Below, piece after piece: positions 25,153-38,600 of a DNA stretch of 64,000 nucleotides (position 1 is its first letter; each line of letters starts with the position of its first letter). The position numbers were made by a program, and so were the translations under genes. The notes below the pieces were generated by a model that was not told the origin of the DNA, did no database searches, and saw only the letters and a list, made by a program, of their open reading frames with translations. Source of the stretch: Pyrocephalus nanus (lineage: Eukaryota; Chordata; Aves; Passeriformes; Tyrannidae); contig CM076259.1 in assembly GCA_038380795.1 (NCBI GenBank), forward strand, positions 99,249,739 through 99,313,738. Direction: 5' to 3'.

Positions 25153-28100
25153 GGATCCCCTTACCCTTTCTAATAAATCCACCTCTGATTCATCAGCTTA
25201 GAAAGTAACCCATGGGAGTAAAGGAAAAGTGGGTGATGCTAATCATGTGCCTGAGGATGCTTTACTCATGACCCTACAAATAGGGTCAAGGTCACACTTT
25301 ATGTGTGAAAGAAGAATCAAGGGAGACATTAGTATCAAACGTCAAATGCTAGGGGAAAATTTTAGTAGGGGATTGAAATACTCAGTTATGAATACATATT
25401 TATTTTCACGAAGACAAAACCTTTCTGAGCAGGAATATGAAAGAATTTCTTCTGTATCTGTCCAGAAGAGAAGTTACCCAGATTAAATATATTTTTACAT
25501 AGAAGAACTAAAAACCAAGTTATTAAAATTAGTAATATGACTTTTGTATCTAAACCATTAGTGGCCTTTTTGTTTTGTTTTGTTTTTATATTATGTTTTT
25601 ATATTATGATTTTTGTGAATTTATGCTTCAGTTAAAATTATTGCAAAAAGAATGTGGATACACAAGTTTTACTTTACTTGCTTGGCAAGATAGTTCTTAC
25701 ATATGGCCTCTGCTGAAACAGCAATGCTAATAACCTTTCAGATGAATAGTTAGTATATTTCTTAAACAGATGAAATAGGCGCAAGATCACACACTGGTCA
25801 GATAAACCTTTTGTGCAAATAGGACCTCCTATTCAGGATGTTATTTTGAATACAATTATTCATTTTCACAAATATTTACAGTTCTGGTGAATTCTGCAAA
25901 GATTCTTTTGAACTAAAAGCTACTTATGGATTCCTGAATGAATAGCAAAATAAAAGTGGTTTTAGACACTGCCTCAATACTGTATTGCTACATTTACCAA
26001 ATGCATTGAGAGGGCAATAACAGTGATTAATGAGCTATAGCAAGAGACTTATTAGAAGGAACTAAATATATCAGTCTTGCTGACTGTGAGGAAGCACCTG
26101 CAAATATTTATATGGGAGACTATGAGTTCTTAAATTTGATGAACAAAGGTTTTACCCACCAAATGGCATCACTGAGGTTGACAAGATGTCTTCTGGATCA
26201 CTGCAGCAGTACAAATGAATGATGATAGTGCTGCCAGACTGGAATAGATATAAAGGAATTATTAGGCTGATGCCAGTTCAGGGATAAGATGGTAAAGAAG
26301 AGAAAAAAACTCCAGAAGCTTAATGGCATGAAAAGTTTTCTTAAAGGCACCATCTATGAAGATTCCCCAAAGTGAAGAGAAATTGCTGTCTTTGGGGTAA
26401 ATAAAACTAGAAGGTCTATTGGTTAACTGGCCTGTGATAGCAAGAAGATGGTGAAAACTGCTAAATATTTGATGTTATATTCTAGTACTAACACTGTTAT
26501 GATTCCACAACTTTGCTATGACATGCAAAAATCAGGGTTACTTCATATAGGCATGCAGAACCTCAGCTTCAACATGAAGCAGAAGTTCTTAGAAGAGACT
26601 ATGTATTTTTTTGTGGCTCATCTTTGCGCTTCCTTGGTCTTCCCTGGATTATTGAGAGCCTGCAAAATGAAGGCTGAGTCAAGCTTCTGAAAAGTATCTA
26701 GGCCACTATCTAGCACTTGCAATAAGGAGCTTCTGAAGAGAAGTTTAGCAAACTTCCTGCTCCGAGCATTTCAGCTGCAGTGATAATGTAGGGAAATTTA
26801 GATATGCCTGGGGATGGGAGTGGAAGAAGGAAGAACTCATTCACTTTCTCTTACATTTTCCACTCTGCATTTTATTTTTCCATGGGTTTCCAGCTTTTCT
26901 AGATGCAAAGGAGCCTCCTCTCCCATTCTCCCAAGTCATGCTATTGCCTATCCCAGAGCTACAGGCTGAGATGTCTCCTTCCTTCCTGTTCATTTTCGGC
27001 TGAAGCAGGAAAGCAGGCATAAGTATGTGGCTGGCACACAGAGGAGGAAAGGAAAATGCTTTTATTTTGTGCCCAGAGTTTTTAATTAAGGCACCAGCAG
27101 GATCTTTCTGCACAGGGACCAAGATTACCTAGTACAAAACTGAGAGGGTGGGACATGGGGAATAATGAATCCTAAAACACACAAAACTGTATTCATGAAA
27201 TCAATTTGGGCTACTGGGAGGCCAGGGAGCTTTATGGAAATGAGGCAACTGAGTAAAGCAATGTCTAAAGACCCCGGGAACAATGGGCTCCACTTTCCCA
27301 ATCCTGTCTGGGAGGCAAAAACGCAGAGCCAGAGCCTCATTGCCCGTGGCTGTCGCATCTCCCCTGTGCTGGTGCAGCAGCTGTCCCTGCACAACAGGAG
27401 ATCTCTCCTTCGAGCGGTTGACCTAGAGAGGCAATTTCTGCGTGACTGAGCGTGTACACGCTGTTGGGGCTCTGGCAGTCTCTTTTTTTTTTTTGTGATA
27501 CCACAACCCCAAATCACTGTTGACTGCCAGGCTAAATAAATAATTTCTCCTTCCCCTGCCCCCCTTGCCTGTTTACACTCACAGATTGTTGTGGACAATT
27601 ACCAGGGTTTGCCCTGGTCATTGTTTCACCAGCTGTAATGTTAGCACATATTTTGTGCTCTCAAGTTTTCTACACATGCCATTCACTTCACTTTCTGGAG
27701 GTCTTTTCTTCAGAATTTGCTCTGTTTTGCCTGCATACTTTCCATATGGAAGCATTTAAAGTTGTATGTGATGATATGTTAGCCACTATAGCAATTTTAT
27801 TTTGAATTGTGAGATCAGAGAAACTGTTAAATACTTAAATTCAATATTAAATTTATTTTATAGTGTCTTAAAATATGCTCTAGAAATATTTTGGACTATT
27901 TTGAAGCAGTAGGCCAAAGGTACCCTTCCAAGCTTCCAGGTAGAGAAGAACATAGCTAGCAAAGTCCCACCTGAATTTTAGGTTGGGACCCAGATAAACG
28001 TGATTTTGGTTCCATTTATGATCTGTGTACCTTGCTTCCCACAGAAAGTGGCACAGCGTTTTCCCACAGACCTCCCAGTGAGGACAAGCGAGGGGGCAGG

Positions 28101-29889
28101 GGCTAGCGGGGAGCCTTGTTCATGGAGGGCTCGTGGTCTCTGTACTTACTGAAAGGGGGAAGGAAAATAAAGGGAAGAAGACAAGGTTACAGCAACACAT
28201 CTGTGGGTGGTACAGTGTCTGTGGGTGGTAGAACTTTAGAGCCCAAGCTAAATTTTTCTCATTAACATGGTGTGACTGGGTATTGTCAAAAAGCTTAACT
28301 TTGCAGTGACTGCTGGCAAAATATTTGGGAGTGTGGAGAAGAAGAAGAAAATGCTTAACTTACAACATAGCAGTCCAAAGTGGAGTGTGATTTGAAGCAT
28401 TGTTTAAGGAGTGGAAAACAACCCCTCAAAAAAAAAGTCTTAGAAAAAGAGATGTAAAGAGATGTAAAATACAACACGGTTACCGGACTTAGCCTCAGTT
28501 TATTCAGTGATGACCAGGACCAGACATGTTTAAACATCTGAAAGGCAATACTTGTTTAAGGAAAGGCAACAAGTACAATGTTAGTTGTGCAACTGCACAG
28601 TTGTATATTGAGGCTACACTCAGTGTTCTGTCCTGGCTTGATGGGATAAAAGCAGAAATAGGAGGTGGATGTAGCAATTTCTAGCTTCCCCTCCTGCAAT
28701 GAATTCAAACTTTTGACTGGATGGAAGTGTAAAGGCAAACATACCTGCTGTTATCCCTTGACTCCAAATACTGCATTTCATTCACAGATTTTTTTTTTTT
28801 TGGTCAGCTATGCACGTGCTACATTTCAATTCTGTTCTGTGTTCTCCTCCATCCTGCATGCATTGTGTACAGAAAACTGACTGTTGCTTGAGGAAAGGAT
28901 GAGAGTGGTGAAGTGATTCTTCAGCTCTACCCTAGCTTTTTAGGTTTTTCAGCTTCCTTCTAACAATATGGAAACGTAATTTTTACTATCTTTATTAGAA
29001 AATCCTGAAGGGAATTTTGCCAATTTCCTTTGGTGCTGGAAACCAGAAATTTTGTTCAAATCCAAAATTGAAAAGAGTTTTGTGAAATCAGCCTGAGTCC
29101 CTGGAGATTTGGTTTCTCCTGCTACAAACACAAAAGAAAAAGTCATGATCTTGCTCCAACCAAGATCTCACATGTGTTCCTGCACGATCTGAAGGAACAC
29201 AGCTTATCTAGTTTGTGCTAATGCCTAACCTCTTTGCAACCAAACATCATGGATAAAATCTTGAACTGAGTAAAGACCAAGATGTAGTCAGTGCCTGGTT
29301 ACCCAATATTTCAGACTTATTATTCAGGTAGTTTTATGAAAAACTGTCCTCTGACTGATTCACAACTAGTGAGGTTCAAGCTCTGATCAAGTGTTGGCTT
29401 TGTGTGGAGGTTTCACAGCTTCATCTTCGGTGTATTCACTCCAGTGTGTTAGAGCTGGACTTTGTAAGCTTTGACTGCACCCTTCCTCTCTGTTATACCA
29501 CAGCCTTTCTCCTCCACTGAGAAAGAGCCTTCTCCTCCTAGCCACTGGCTTTCATGAAATATATTTTGTTGACACCTCTGACCCCTCAAATTTTCTTGGC
29601 ACCTGTGAATGGGTTCAGATATTTAACAGCCAGGCAGAGAGGCAGACAGAGAGTTACACACAGACAATGTGGTTGCACAAGTGTTATTTCCTTTGGAAAC
29701 CAGACAGAAGAAGAAATTGTCTCAAAGTGAATTTTACAAGCCTGCCTATTTTTACTCTTTGGCTATTTGAATCCTTGGTGTACAATCCGAATAAAATGGA
29801 TTCAGCATGATGTTGTTTTAATAGAAAATTAAATGACTCAAGTCCAATGGCTATGACAGAAACAAAAGTTTATTCATATGTTCAACTCA
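25153..29889. other. Unique non-coding stretch, no gene seen
   Basis: No gene recognised. Contents seen: a TTTTG and TTTTTATATTATG tract (25567-25610); a CpG-richer patch (27260-27475) where frames are open on both strands (plus 27165-27449, 94 codons; minus 27125-27598, 157 codons) but neither encodes a recognisable domain; a T run at 27481-27494; a GGTGG-containing 13-bp motif repeated at 28200-28230; and a run of 13 T at 28789-28801. Confidence 0.55.
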
Positions 29890-30031
29890 CTAGAGGCCTA
29901 CAAGCAGATGAGACTGGATGTGGCACTTAGTGCCACGGTCTAGTAAACCAGAGTGGTAGTGGATCAAGGGTTGGACTTGATGATCTCAGAGGTCCTTTCC
30001 AATATGGCTGATTCTATGATTCTATGATTCT
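29890..30031 (+). mobile_element. CR1 LINE 3' fragment
   Basis: About 140 bp of the CR1 3' end, plus strand. The sequence runs GACTGGATGTGGCACTTAG (end of ORF2), then GGTGGTAGTGGATCAAGGGT-type 3' UTR, then TTGGACTTGATGATCTCAG. It ends in GGCTGATTCTATGATTCTAT and one further partial repeat. The terminal octamer repeats mark the normal 3' end. It has the same tail type as the copy at 35321-35681. Confidence 0.94.
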
Positions 30032-33000
30032 TTGCCTCTTTTTCCCTGTCTGTCTATATGAAAGACCTCTCTCAGTTATTCCTTTGATATCATAACTTCC
30101 TGACTGGGTATGGAGCTCCAGCTCCTCCTTTTCGTCCCAGATATTAATTATATTAACAATTAGGCTCTCTTTTGGGGCCATCCAAGATTTTGAACTCGCT
30201 CTTTCCTTCCTGTACTTGCATACAGTGTCTCGTTCTTTTGCTTCCTCTGTGCTTCCAGGGGTCTTCCTCCAGGCAGGGCAAGTCTGCTTTCCAGCCACAA
30301 GCTCCTGGGACATGACCTGGCAATTCCACACAGTGAGGGTTCTCCACTTCAGAGCTGCTCTTGCTGTCACTCATCTGGAGGAGAGCCATCACTGCATCTT
30401 TTGGTTTTACTTAGAGCTGGCAAGCACATTCACCCATTTCAGAGTCCCAGAGCTAAGTCAGGCGTTTGGAGCATTTGGATCAAATCCAATGCACCACTGT
30501 GGCTGTGGATACGTTGATAGTCCATGTTTTCAAAGCTCATCAAGTGTGGACAACATATATAATGACATGGGTGCTGTATTAGCAATACTGCTTATAATGC
30601 ATTGTTTTGCTAGTGGGGACATTGTGCAAAAATACCATTTAGAAAACGGTGCCATAATTGTGTCTCTATCTGTGGGAATCAAATATCAGTAGGTGATAAT
30701 AGATGCTTTACTAGTGAAGCTTTGTTCAGTAACAGTGATAAACATAGACTGGAGACAGAAGTCATGCTATTTTTACACGACATATTATTTTGATGCCTTT
30801 TTCACTTAACAGTCACAGAGGAACATAGGATGAGCGTTGATATATCCATAGTAATATTATGTCACATATTAAATCCTTGCTAACCAAACTGTGAAGTCAA
30901 GTATTACTATTTCAGATGTATCCTGACTACTAGAAAAGTTAGCAATTCTATCTTGTGGACTAATGGCTTTTCTTCTATACAAATTAAACCTACCTACTAT
31001 TCCTCACTGCCTACTTTTCCCTAAAGAAATAAAAACTCTTCCCAATGATACCAAAATCAGTTCCTTTACTTGACTCTCTTGCCCTTTTGCCAGATGAACT
31101 TCTTTGACATTAATGTTCTTGGGAAGCTAATAGAAAACACCCCCTATTCTTCTCTTAAGTATTTCCATCCCTAAACCATGCATACTTTAATTGCGTATTT
31201 TTGTTAATGTCTGAAAATTACCCAACTGGGTGTCTAGTAGCAGACCACCAAAAGCATTCCCTTCACTTATGAAAAAAGCTAAGGAACACGCTGTGTCAGC
31301 CACCCTGTGTTAAAAATCTCTATTATTTTATATAGCATCATTTTTCTGCCCTGGTAATGACAATCTACGTTTTGTTTGTGACCATGGCAGGATTTTGCTT
31401 GTTTGTGGCTTTTTTTTTGTTGTTGTTGTTGTTGGTTTTTTTTTTTTTTTTTAATTCACAGCACTACATAACAATCTCCAGCTCTGCATTTCACTCCTGA
31501 GCACTTTAATCAAAATCTCCAGAGAGTGTGCTGGAAGCACATTTCCCCACTAGCTTTTTTCTTTATTAGAAATTCATATTTTCGAGCTGAAAATCACCTC
31601 TGTTCACCAGAGGCAAGAAATAATTTATGGCCACGTTCATTTAACAGTGCCTTCCCATGTACAAAGATCAAAAATTTTGTGAAGGAAAGACTAAGGGTGA
31701 AGTTGCCCTCTCTGTCCTTCCTGTTCAATGCCTCGGCTTTGCTAGAGCTGTGATGCACAAGCTGCCACTACTGCTGTTTCCAAAGGTGTTGGGGATCCAG
31801 GTACATGTTCTGATAGAGAGATAGCTCCCTCCAAGATCTTATTTTATCATGAAAAACCTTTGGTTATGAAAGGAACCCAAAAGGGTTCCCAGGACAAAGC
31901 TACATGGCCACAGCACCATGCAGTGTTTATCTAAGGGCCACTGCCCGAGCCCTTCTGATGCCTCAAGCACTGGGATATATTTATCACCCATCATCTCTGC
32001 AGAAATTTCTCTTGTTTTGACTGGTGCAAAATGTTTGCTCTTTTACTTCCTTTATTCTTTGGAGTCTATTTAGTGAGAGGATCTGGTTTTCTTCCTGGAG
32101 TGGTCATCCCTAGCTCTCATGCTGCAGATTGGAGCCAATGAGACTGTTCAACCTCTCTCAGCACTTCCATGAGGGGCATACGTTGCAATACAGCAGTCTT
32201 TAGGCTCAAACACATCAAACAATTCTTATTCTGTTTAGAACTCATGTCTATCAAAAGAATTCTCCTAAAAAAGATAAACAGTCTGATATATTTCAAATAC
32301 AGCAACTGTTGCTTCCTTGTCCCCCATGTATTGTTGATGCCTCAGTAATGCTGAGCTCACACAACGCCTTAGTGAGGATAGAGGGTGACACTGTCATGAG
32401 TTTCACTTGTTTACACCCAGCCATCTGTGGCTTTTCCTTCAATGTCACTGTCATAGGAATGACATTATCATGCACCAACATCCAGCTCAAAAGGAGGAAG
32501 AATTTTAATTGGTTTTACACTGATAACACAGGCATCTTCTGATGCAATGTAATCCACAGGTCCCAGGCAGAACCCCTCAGGAGTGACATCACCATCCTTG
32601 CCCCCACAGTACACATAATCTGTGGATGTCAGCAAATGCTTGCAAAACTTTATCAGCAAATGAGGTCTCAGTGTTGTCATGCAGCCCTAGGTGTCAGCTG
32701 AGTCTCCTGCCAGGAACTGTGCCAGTCCCTCTAGTTCACCATCTCAGCTCTCCAGCTTTCAGATGTTTATGAGCATCTCTTCCAGCTATCTGGTTAAGGA
32801 TGAATATCTCACAGATGTGGAGCACACCACTGGTGTCCATGGCACAGCCTTGCACAGTCCTGATGGAGCTTTTTACCAACAGATCCAAATGGTTGTCATA
32901 TTACCTCAACAGACAAGGAAATAAAGGAAAAGCCAAGGGTCTTGGCTGGTCCCTTCCCTGCAGGCATGTCTAGGATAGGAATGAACCACAAGCTTCTGAT

Positions 33001-35320
33001 TCACTGCAAAATCTCCCAATTAGCTGATATTGAGGGATTTGCCCTCAGCCCAGTGCTATGCTAACCTTCAAGCAACAGATGCTCTGCTCCCAATTTCTGC
33101 TTGTTCTGCTCATGCCACTTTTTTCCTATTGGACAAGCAATTTAGTGAGGCAAACAGGCTTATTAATGATAATGTTTTCTGTGTTTTCTGCAGAAGTTGA
33201 TATTACCTGCTTCAGCCTATTGTGTGTAGGAGGGACCTGCTGGTCCTGCTGTGAATAACCACCACTGTTTTTGTGTAGCTGAGCAGAAGGCTGGAAAACT
33301 AATGATGATAAGAAATGTGCCTCCTACCCAAAAGAAAAGGTACAGTCTCTGGCATCATTTACAAAACTGCCTTCAGAGCTGATCTTGACTTCATCTGTAT
33401 TCAATTTTTTAAGTAGCAGCACCAGAAAGACATTTAGATAAACAGAGCATCCAGACATAGGAATAGCCATATCTGACAGACCATTAAATGGAGATTTTTT
33501 ATGGCAAAATGTATGTATATGCAATTCATTGGAGACTGGGGGGCAATTTACCTCAGAAGTCCCATAAAGAAAAAAAGCAGAGCTCTCCACCATGAACTTT
33601 ATGTGTGATTAGATTATTGAACCATCTTCTTGCATGAAAATTCAATTTATGTTTTCCACATAATTTATTATCCATTTAAATGGCTTTTTAATTACTCTCT
33701 AGGCAGTAAGCAAAATTAAACAGAATTTATGGCACTTTTAGTAATAAATCCGTTGTTCATTTTCCAACAGAGCTGAACACACTAGCAAGGCAGTATTGAA
33801 GCAAGTTTTATTCAGTTAGTCTGATGTTTTCTAAAGAAAATATGTGCCAGGTTCACAGACTGAGAGTGAGAATGCATCTTTTTTTTAGGAACGATTCACA
33901 CACAAATACATGAAATGCTCTCCCAGACAAAAGGAAAATACTCACAAGGCTTTTGGAGAGACTGCACAACACAGGAACACAGCAATTGGTATTTTCATAT
34001 GGCAATGTTGGCTTTTGCTCCAAAGAGGAACTACAGCTCACCAGACAAGAATAAAAGTCAGCATGAATAAATAGCAGACTATTTATTTGGAGGTCATATT
34101 CCCCTACCATCATTCAGCACAACGAAGTTAAATGTAAGTTAAATAAATTAAATACTTTTCTCATTTGTATTTTTATGCCTAATTGCTCCACAGTCCCAGA
34201 TACCATGCAATCATGTAATGAAAGACAGATGCTGCTATAAAGAACTTGCAGCTGAAACAAACTATGCACAGAAATGGGAGATGTAATAGCGATGCTGAGT
34301 TATCAGATCTTATTAATTTAATGTTTGGGTCCAGAGCCATCTGAGCAAAATTTTATCTGAAGTGCTGCAATTAGGAAAGGAATCACCAGGGCCTCCTGTA
34401 GAAATGATGGAGAAGGATAGTCCTTGCAGAGGGGAATCCAGAGCTCAGCGTAGCGCTGAGCAAAGGAGAGATGACTCCAGCCCTGGGTGCCTGGCCTGTG
34501 TGCTGAGCTCAGCAGCAGGATTATCACCCACTGAGTCTGGCAGGGGATGGAGCGAGCCCATGACACCTGTCTGGCTGCTGCACAGGCTTGTGCCCTCTCT
34601 ACTCTCCCTGCAGCAGCAGGACACTTGTGCCACCATCTACCACATGTGATCTCCACCCAAGCTCCTGCTAAGCACTGACCTCCATGCACTAGAGCACAAA
34701 GAAGGCCAACACACATCAACTTTCCAAGGGATTTTACATGGGTTTTTGCTTCTCAGCACTGAACACTTGCTGCGTGCCCTTGATGCTATATTTGGTTGAT
34801 GTTCCATACCTTTATATTTTCCTTTTTCTATTGTTTTTGGTTGATGCTATGGAAAGTTTTCTGAATCATAAATCCACCGCTCAACACTCTTGCTTTGTCC
34901 TCTGTGGAGCAATTTTTATCTACAGCTCCATTATACTGCATTTAATAACAGATAACTCAGTACCTATCATAGCACCATAGCCAGCCTGCAAGGCTTTTGT
35001 CTTGCATAATGTCCACAGTTCTTATTTTTCCAGTGGCCTTTTTGATTAAATCAAGGAGAGCTTTGCAGACAAAAACTTTTCTGCTTGGTGACATTTTCTG
35101 TAAATCAGGTAACATTCAAATATTTTGTTGAAAGATGTGTTATTCATCAAAATTACAGTTTATAGGAAGAGAGAAACTATTCCTAGAATTTAACATATCT
35201 TGTAATTTCTTCAGCTTGAAAATATACATGAAGAAAAAGGAAAATAATGTTGTTGTCAGGGCTTTTCAAAACAACATCTGGAGTAATCAAAAAGGGGTTT
35301 GAATACTGAAAATAGAATTT
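30032..35320. other. Unique non-coding stretch, no gene seen
   Basis: No gene recognised over 5.3 kb. Contents seen: a plus-strand frame of 158 codons (30216-30692) without any recognisable domain; a T-rich and GTT-repeat tract (31409-31452); a minus-strand protein-like stretch in two frames (32293-32680), discussed under findings; and a GC-richer patch at 34320-34720 with frames open on both strands that look compositional. Confidence 0.5.
31409..31452 (+). repeat. Poly-T and GTT simple repeat
   Basis: A run of 9 T, about six GTT units, then a run of 17 T. A simple low-complexity tract with no other visible content. Confidence 0.9.
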
Positions 35321-35681
35321 AGCTTGGAAAAGAGAAGGCTCAGGGGAGACCTCATCACTCTCCACAACTACCTAAAAGGAGGTTGTAGCCATATTGGGGT
35401 TGGTCTCTTCTCCCAGGCAGCTATCAGTAAGAAAAGAGGGCATGGTCTTAAGCTCTGTCAGGGGAGGTTAGATATTAGGAAGAAATTCTTTACAGAGAGG
35501 GTAATCAGGCATTGGAATGGGCTGCCCAGGGAAGTGGTGGATATTCCATCCCTGGAGGTTTTTAAGGGGAGACTGGATGTAGCACTTAGTTCTATAGTCT
35601 AGTAACCATGGTGGTAGTGGATCAAGGGTTTGACTTGATCTCAGATGTCCTTTTCAACCTAGCTGATTCTAGGATTCTATG
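35321..35681 (+). mobile_element. CR1 LINE 3' fragment with open C-terminal frame
   Basis: About 360 bp of CR1, plus strand, from within the C-terminal part of ORF2 to the 3' end. The 3' UTR has GGTGGTAGTGGATCAAGGGT, and the element ends in GCTGATTCTAGGATTCTATG. Its 3' UTR closely matches the copy at 29890-30031, so the two belong to the same or a closely related subfamily. It is 5'-truncated, as usual for target-primed reverse transcription. Confidence 0.95.
35324..35602 (+). pseudogene. CR1 ORF2 C-terminal remnant
   Basis: A 92-codon open frame encoding the last part of CR1 ORF2, after the reverse transcriptase domain. Recognisable blocks are [19 protein letters not shown] near the start, [20 protein letters not shown] in the second half, and [12 protein letters not shown] close to the stop. 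The frame carries no stop or frameshift from the truncation point to its end, unlike the other copies here, which suggests a younger insertion. It has no catalytic residues and no promoter, so it is a remnant and not a gene. The ATG is incidental. Confidence 0.9.
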
Positions 35682-38600
35682 CTTTTATGATTTCCTTTTA
35701 TATAAAATAAAATATTTGGCTTCTACAATCACAACTTTAAAAAAATCTCATTTAGACTAAACCCTCCATTAGCAGCTCAAATAACTTCAACTTCAGAAAC
35801 ATGTCAATCATCTGTTATAGTTCTGTAAAATCTGCTCTAGCTCTTTGCTCCATTTGGGGTAACCAAGGCAAAGTGGTGATTTTAACAGCAGCTCTGTGAG
35901 TTAGAGGTAATTTCTAAAAAGGTTTTAGGCTGACAGGCTTTTCTGCCTTTAAAAATATAAAACAAATCAAAAAGCTATCTCACATTGCCTTAGGGTGAGC
36001 CATGCAATCTCACTGGACATAGTTTTCCAAAGCACCCAAATACTGCACTGATGGAAGCACGCTGGTCCCCTTCTCCCTGTCTAGGGCCACTGACTTCTTT
36101 GGATGGGGTTTGGAGGGGGCCATCAGACCACACAGGGAACCAAGAGCCATCACAACATCATTTTTCATTTCTCTTTTTGGGTTGTTATAGTTTTACTACT
36201 TTTTAAATAGTTCCTGAGAGAGAAGAAGACCTAGCTAGGTATAAATAAAAGTACACAGAGGGAAACAGTAAAATGTGTTTTTTTCTACAAAATTAGCTCA
36301 GTTTTAAGCAGCAGGCACATTTGGTTTTGTTCTTGCAGTTAATTTGCCATAGTTGTGCAGGAACATGGGATTTGACATATACACGAATAATCCTGTCCTG
36401 ACAGAACTGACATAATAAACCACCACATTCCTGTGGTACTGCAAAATATGTAAATAATTTTTAGAGTCTGTTTTAATCATAATTTTTTTTCTGGTGAAAT
36501 GTTGATGAGTTATTATTCATAATGTAAACTGAGTTGGCAGTCCAAACATCTACCCATAAAATTCAACAGTCTCCACATATTTTAGAGAACACAAAGGACG
36601 AGACTGAGAAAGCATGGGAAAATATTGTCATTGCCACTCATGGATCCTGTTGCCCACTGCTAGTCAAAACACTGATGACTGAAAAGCCATTTCACTTATT
36701 TCACTTTCTTCCTTCCAACCAGAGACAAAAAGCCTGGTAGCATGTTCAAGGCTCTTGCAAACAGCAGCCAGAGGAAGACCCTGATACAGCAGGTAACATA
36801 AAGGGTGCTTGCAGTTTTAGTTCCCACTTGGCTGAATTGGGAACCAGTTTATTCCTTGAATGAATCAGTGCATCCAAAGCTTCTAAAGCTTAGCTGCTCT
36901 GATATTCCTTCAGCCTTTGGTGAAGGCTGACATGATCCCAGACTGGCTGGGAAAAGGATGACTGACTGGGGAAGCTGGTGTCCTACCTGGCTGTATCCAA
37001 ACTTGCTCTCAGTGCTGTCCCTCACACGCCTGACTACCTGAGCAGACAGATCAGGGCCCCTGTTGAAGAGCAGTGCCATTTCCAGCTGCCCAGTCTTCCC
37101 CTGGATGCTGGCAGAAAACAGAGAGAAAACTGTGCATTCCAACGGGCAGCTGTGATGCAACAACCTCCCTGGGAAGGCAGGCCAGGCACTGCAGTTTCCA
37201 TGTAGCCCCACAGGGAAGACAGCAGCCATTACGCATGCCACCCAGTATTCTGGTACCCCTACCTTGTCCAGGCTTTAAAGAATGTCTTACAACTTTCTAT
37301 TCTATTGATTACTTTCAGTTTGCTTATGCTCAGCTCCTCAGTTTTTCCACGCTTTTCCCCTTCTTTCTATCCTTTTTTTTTTTTTTTCCTCCAGTTGCTA
37401 TTAATTATGCTTTTAGATCTACTGCTTACCTCCTGTGAAAGTATTTGAAATTGTGTTAAGTATTTGACAAAAATCTGCCTGACTGCCTCCATGGTGTGGG
37501 CTCTGTGACTTGGCTTTACTGTGGCAAAAACTAAAGATGGAAAAAAAGTGAAAGACTACAGGAGCTTTGGTGTCCAAATAATCCTTGCAAGCAGGCAGGA
37601 AGTCTCTCTCAGTGGCATGCCACAGGCTGTTCTGCAGAGGGCTTGCACAAGGCGTTTAGAAATTAGAAAAGAGCATCATGTGCTTCCTGTGCAGACTTGA
37701 AACAGAAGAAACACTTCACTACACTTCGCTCCTGCCCTGAGCTGTGGCAGGGGCTCAGCTAGCACAGCCTTCCAGAGCAGTCAGCTAGCCCTCTGCAATT
37801 CCTCCCAGTCCCACCTGCCTTTCCTCAGTACATAAATACATTAGGGACACTTGCTGGCCCTTCTGCCTGCACAGATTTTTACCATTTGAACAATTAAACA
37901 TTTAGATACTTGAACTGTTGCATCTGGAGAACTGGATCTGATCTGAACTTAGCATCAGTTACAGATCTGGAGGTCTTCTTCTATTAGGTCTTTTCTTCCT
38001 CCAGAACTTCTAAAACAAAATCAAAAGAAATACAAACTAAGACAAAAAAATTGTCTTTCATTATTTCACTTTTGGGTTCTTCATATTTCAACTTCAGTTT
38101 CAGTATCTGTCATAGCAGAAGCAAAGACATCTTTGCAACATCTGAAGGCTGATGAAGGCTGGGTTTGGGTGGTAAGCAGCCATTTAGTGATTTTACGGAA
38201 AATGCAACCAAGTGGCGGACAAGTGACTCTGTGCATACAGCTTATTGGCTATTTAGCTCCTTGGTTTGCCTTTCAGAAACTGGAGGAGCTGATGTTTAGA
38301 TATAAAACTACTTTCTCAGGTGTTCTGCACTTTTAAGTGGAGAGGCTGTAACCAGACCTCAAAACATGCCAAATCCCCAGTGCTCTTACCTAATTACATC
38401 CGTTACATGGACACTTACATCTAGTGTGGCAATGGAAGGTGAGCCTATTTGAAAATCTTTCCCCAGTGATAGGACTAGGCACTGTAAGAAAAAAATCATC
38501 TAAGAGGAAAAGGGCTTCAAATATTAATTGAGAAAACATTTCTTTAAAATGGTGTTTTGCAGGAGGAACCTCTGCTTTTCATAGTTTTCTAAAGTTTGTC

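Noticed and set aside
28092..28129. Possible third G-quadruplex
   Set aside because: The fourth G run is about 15 nt away, so it does not meet the usual loop limit.
30216..30692. 158-codon plus-strand frame next to a CR1 tail
   Set aside because: No family resemblance and no splice context that makes sense; likely chance.
34318..34719. 133-codon minus-strand and 95-codon plus-strand frames in a GC-richer patch, with an 8-bp hairpin and a 14-bp palindrome
   Set aside because: Both strands are open because of composition, and dyads of this size are expected several times in 64 kb.
36849..37438. Overlapping frames of 120-130 codons on both strands
   Set aside because: Openness on both strands fits GC-richer, stop-poor composition; neither product resembles a protein family.
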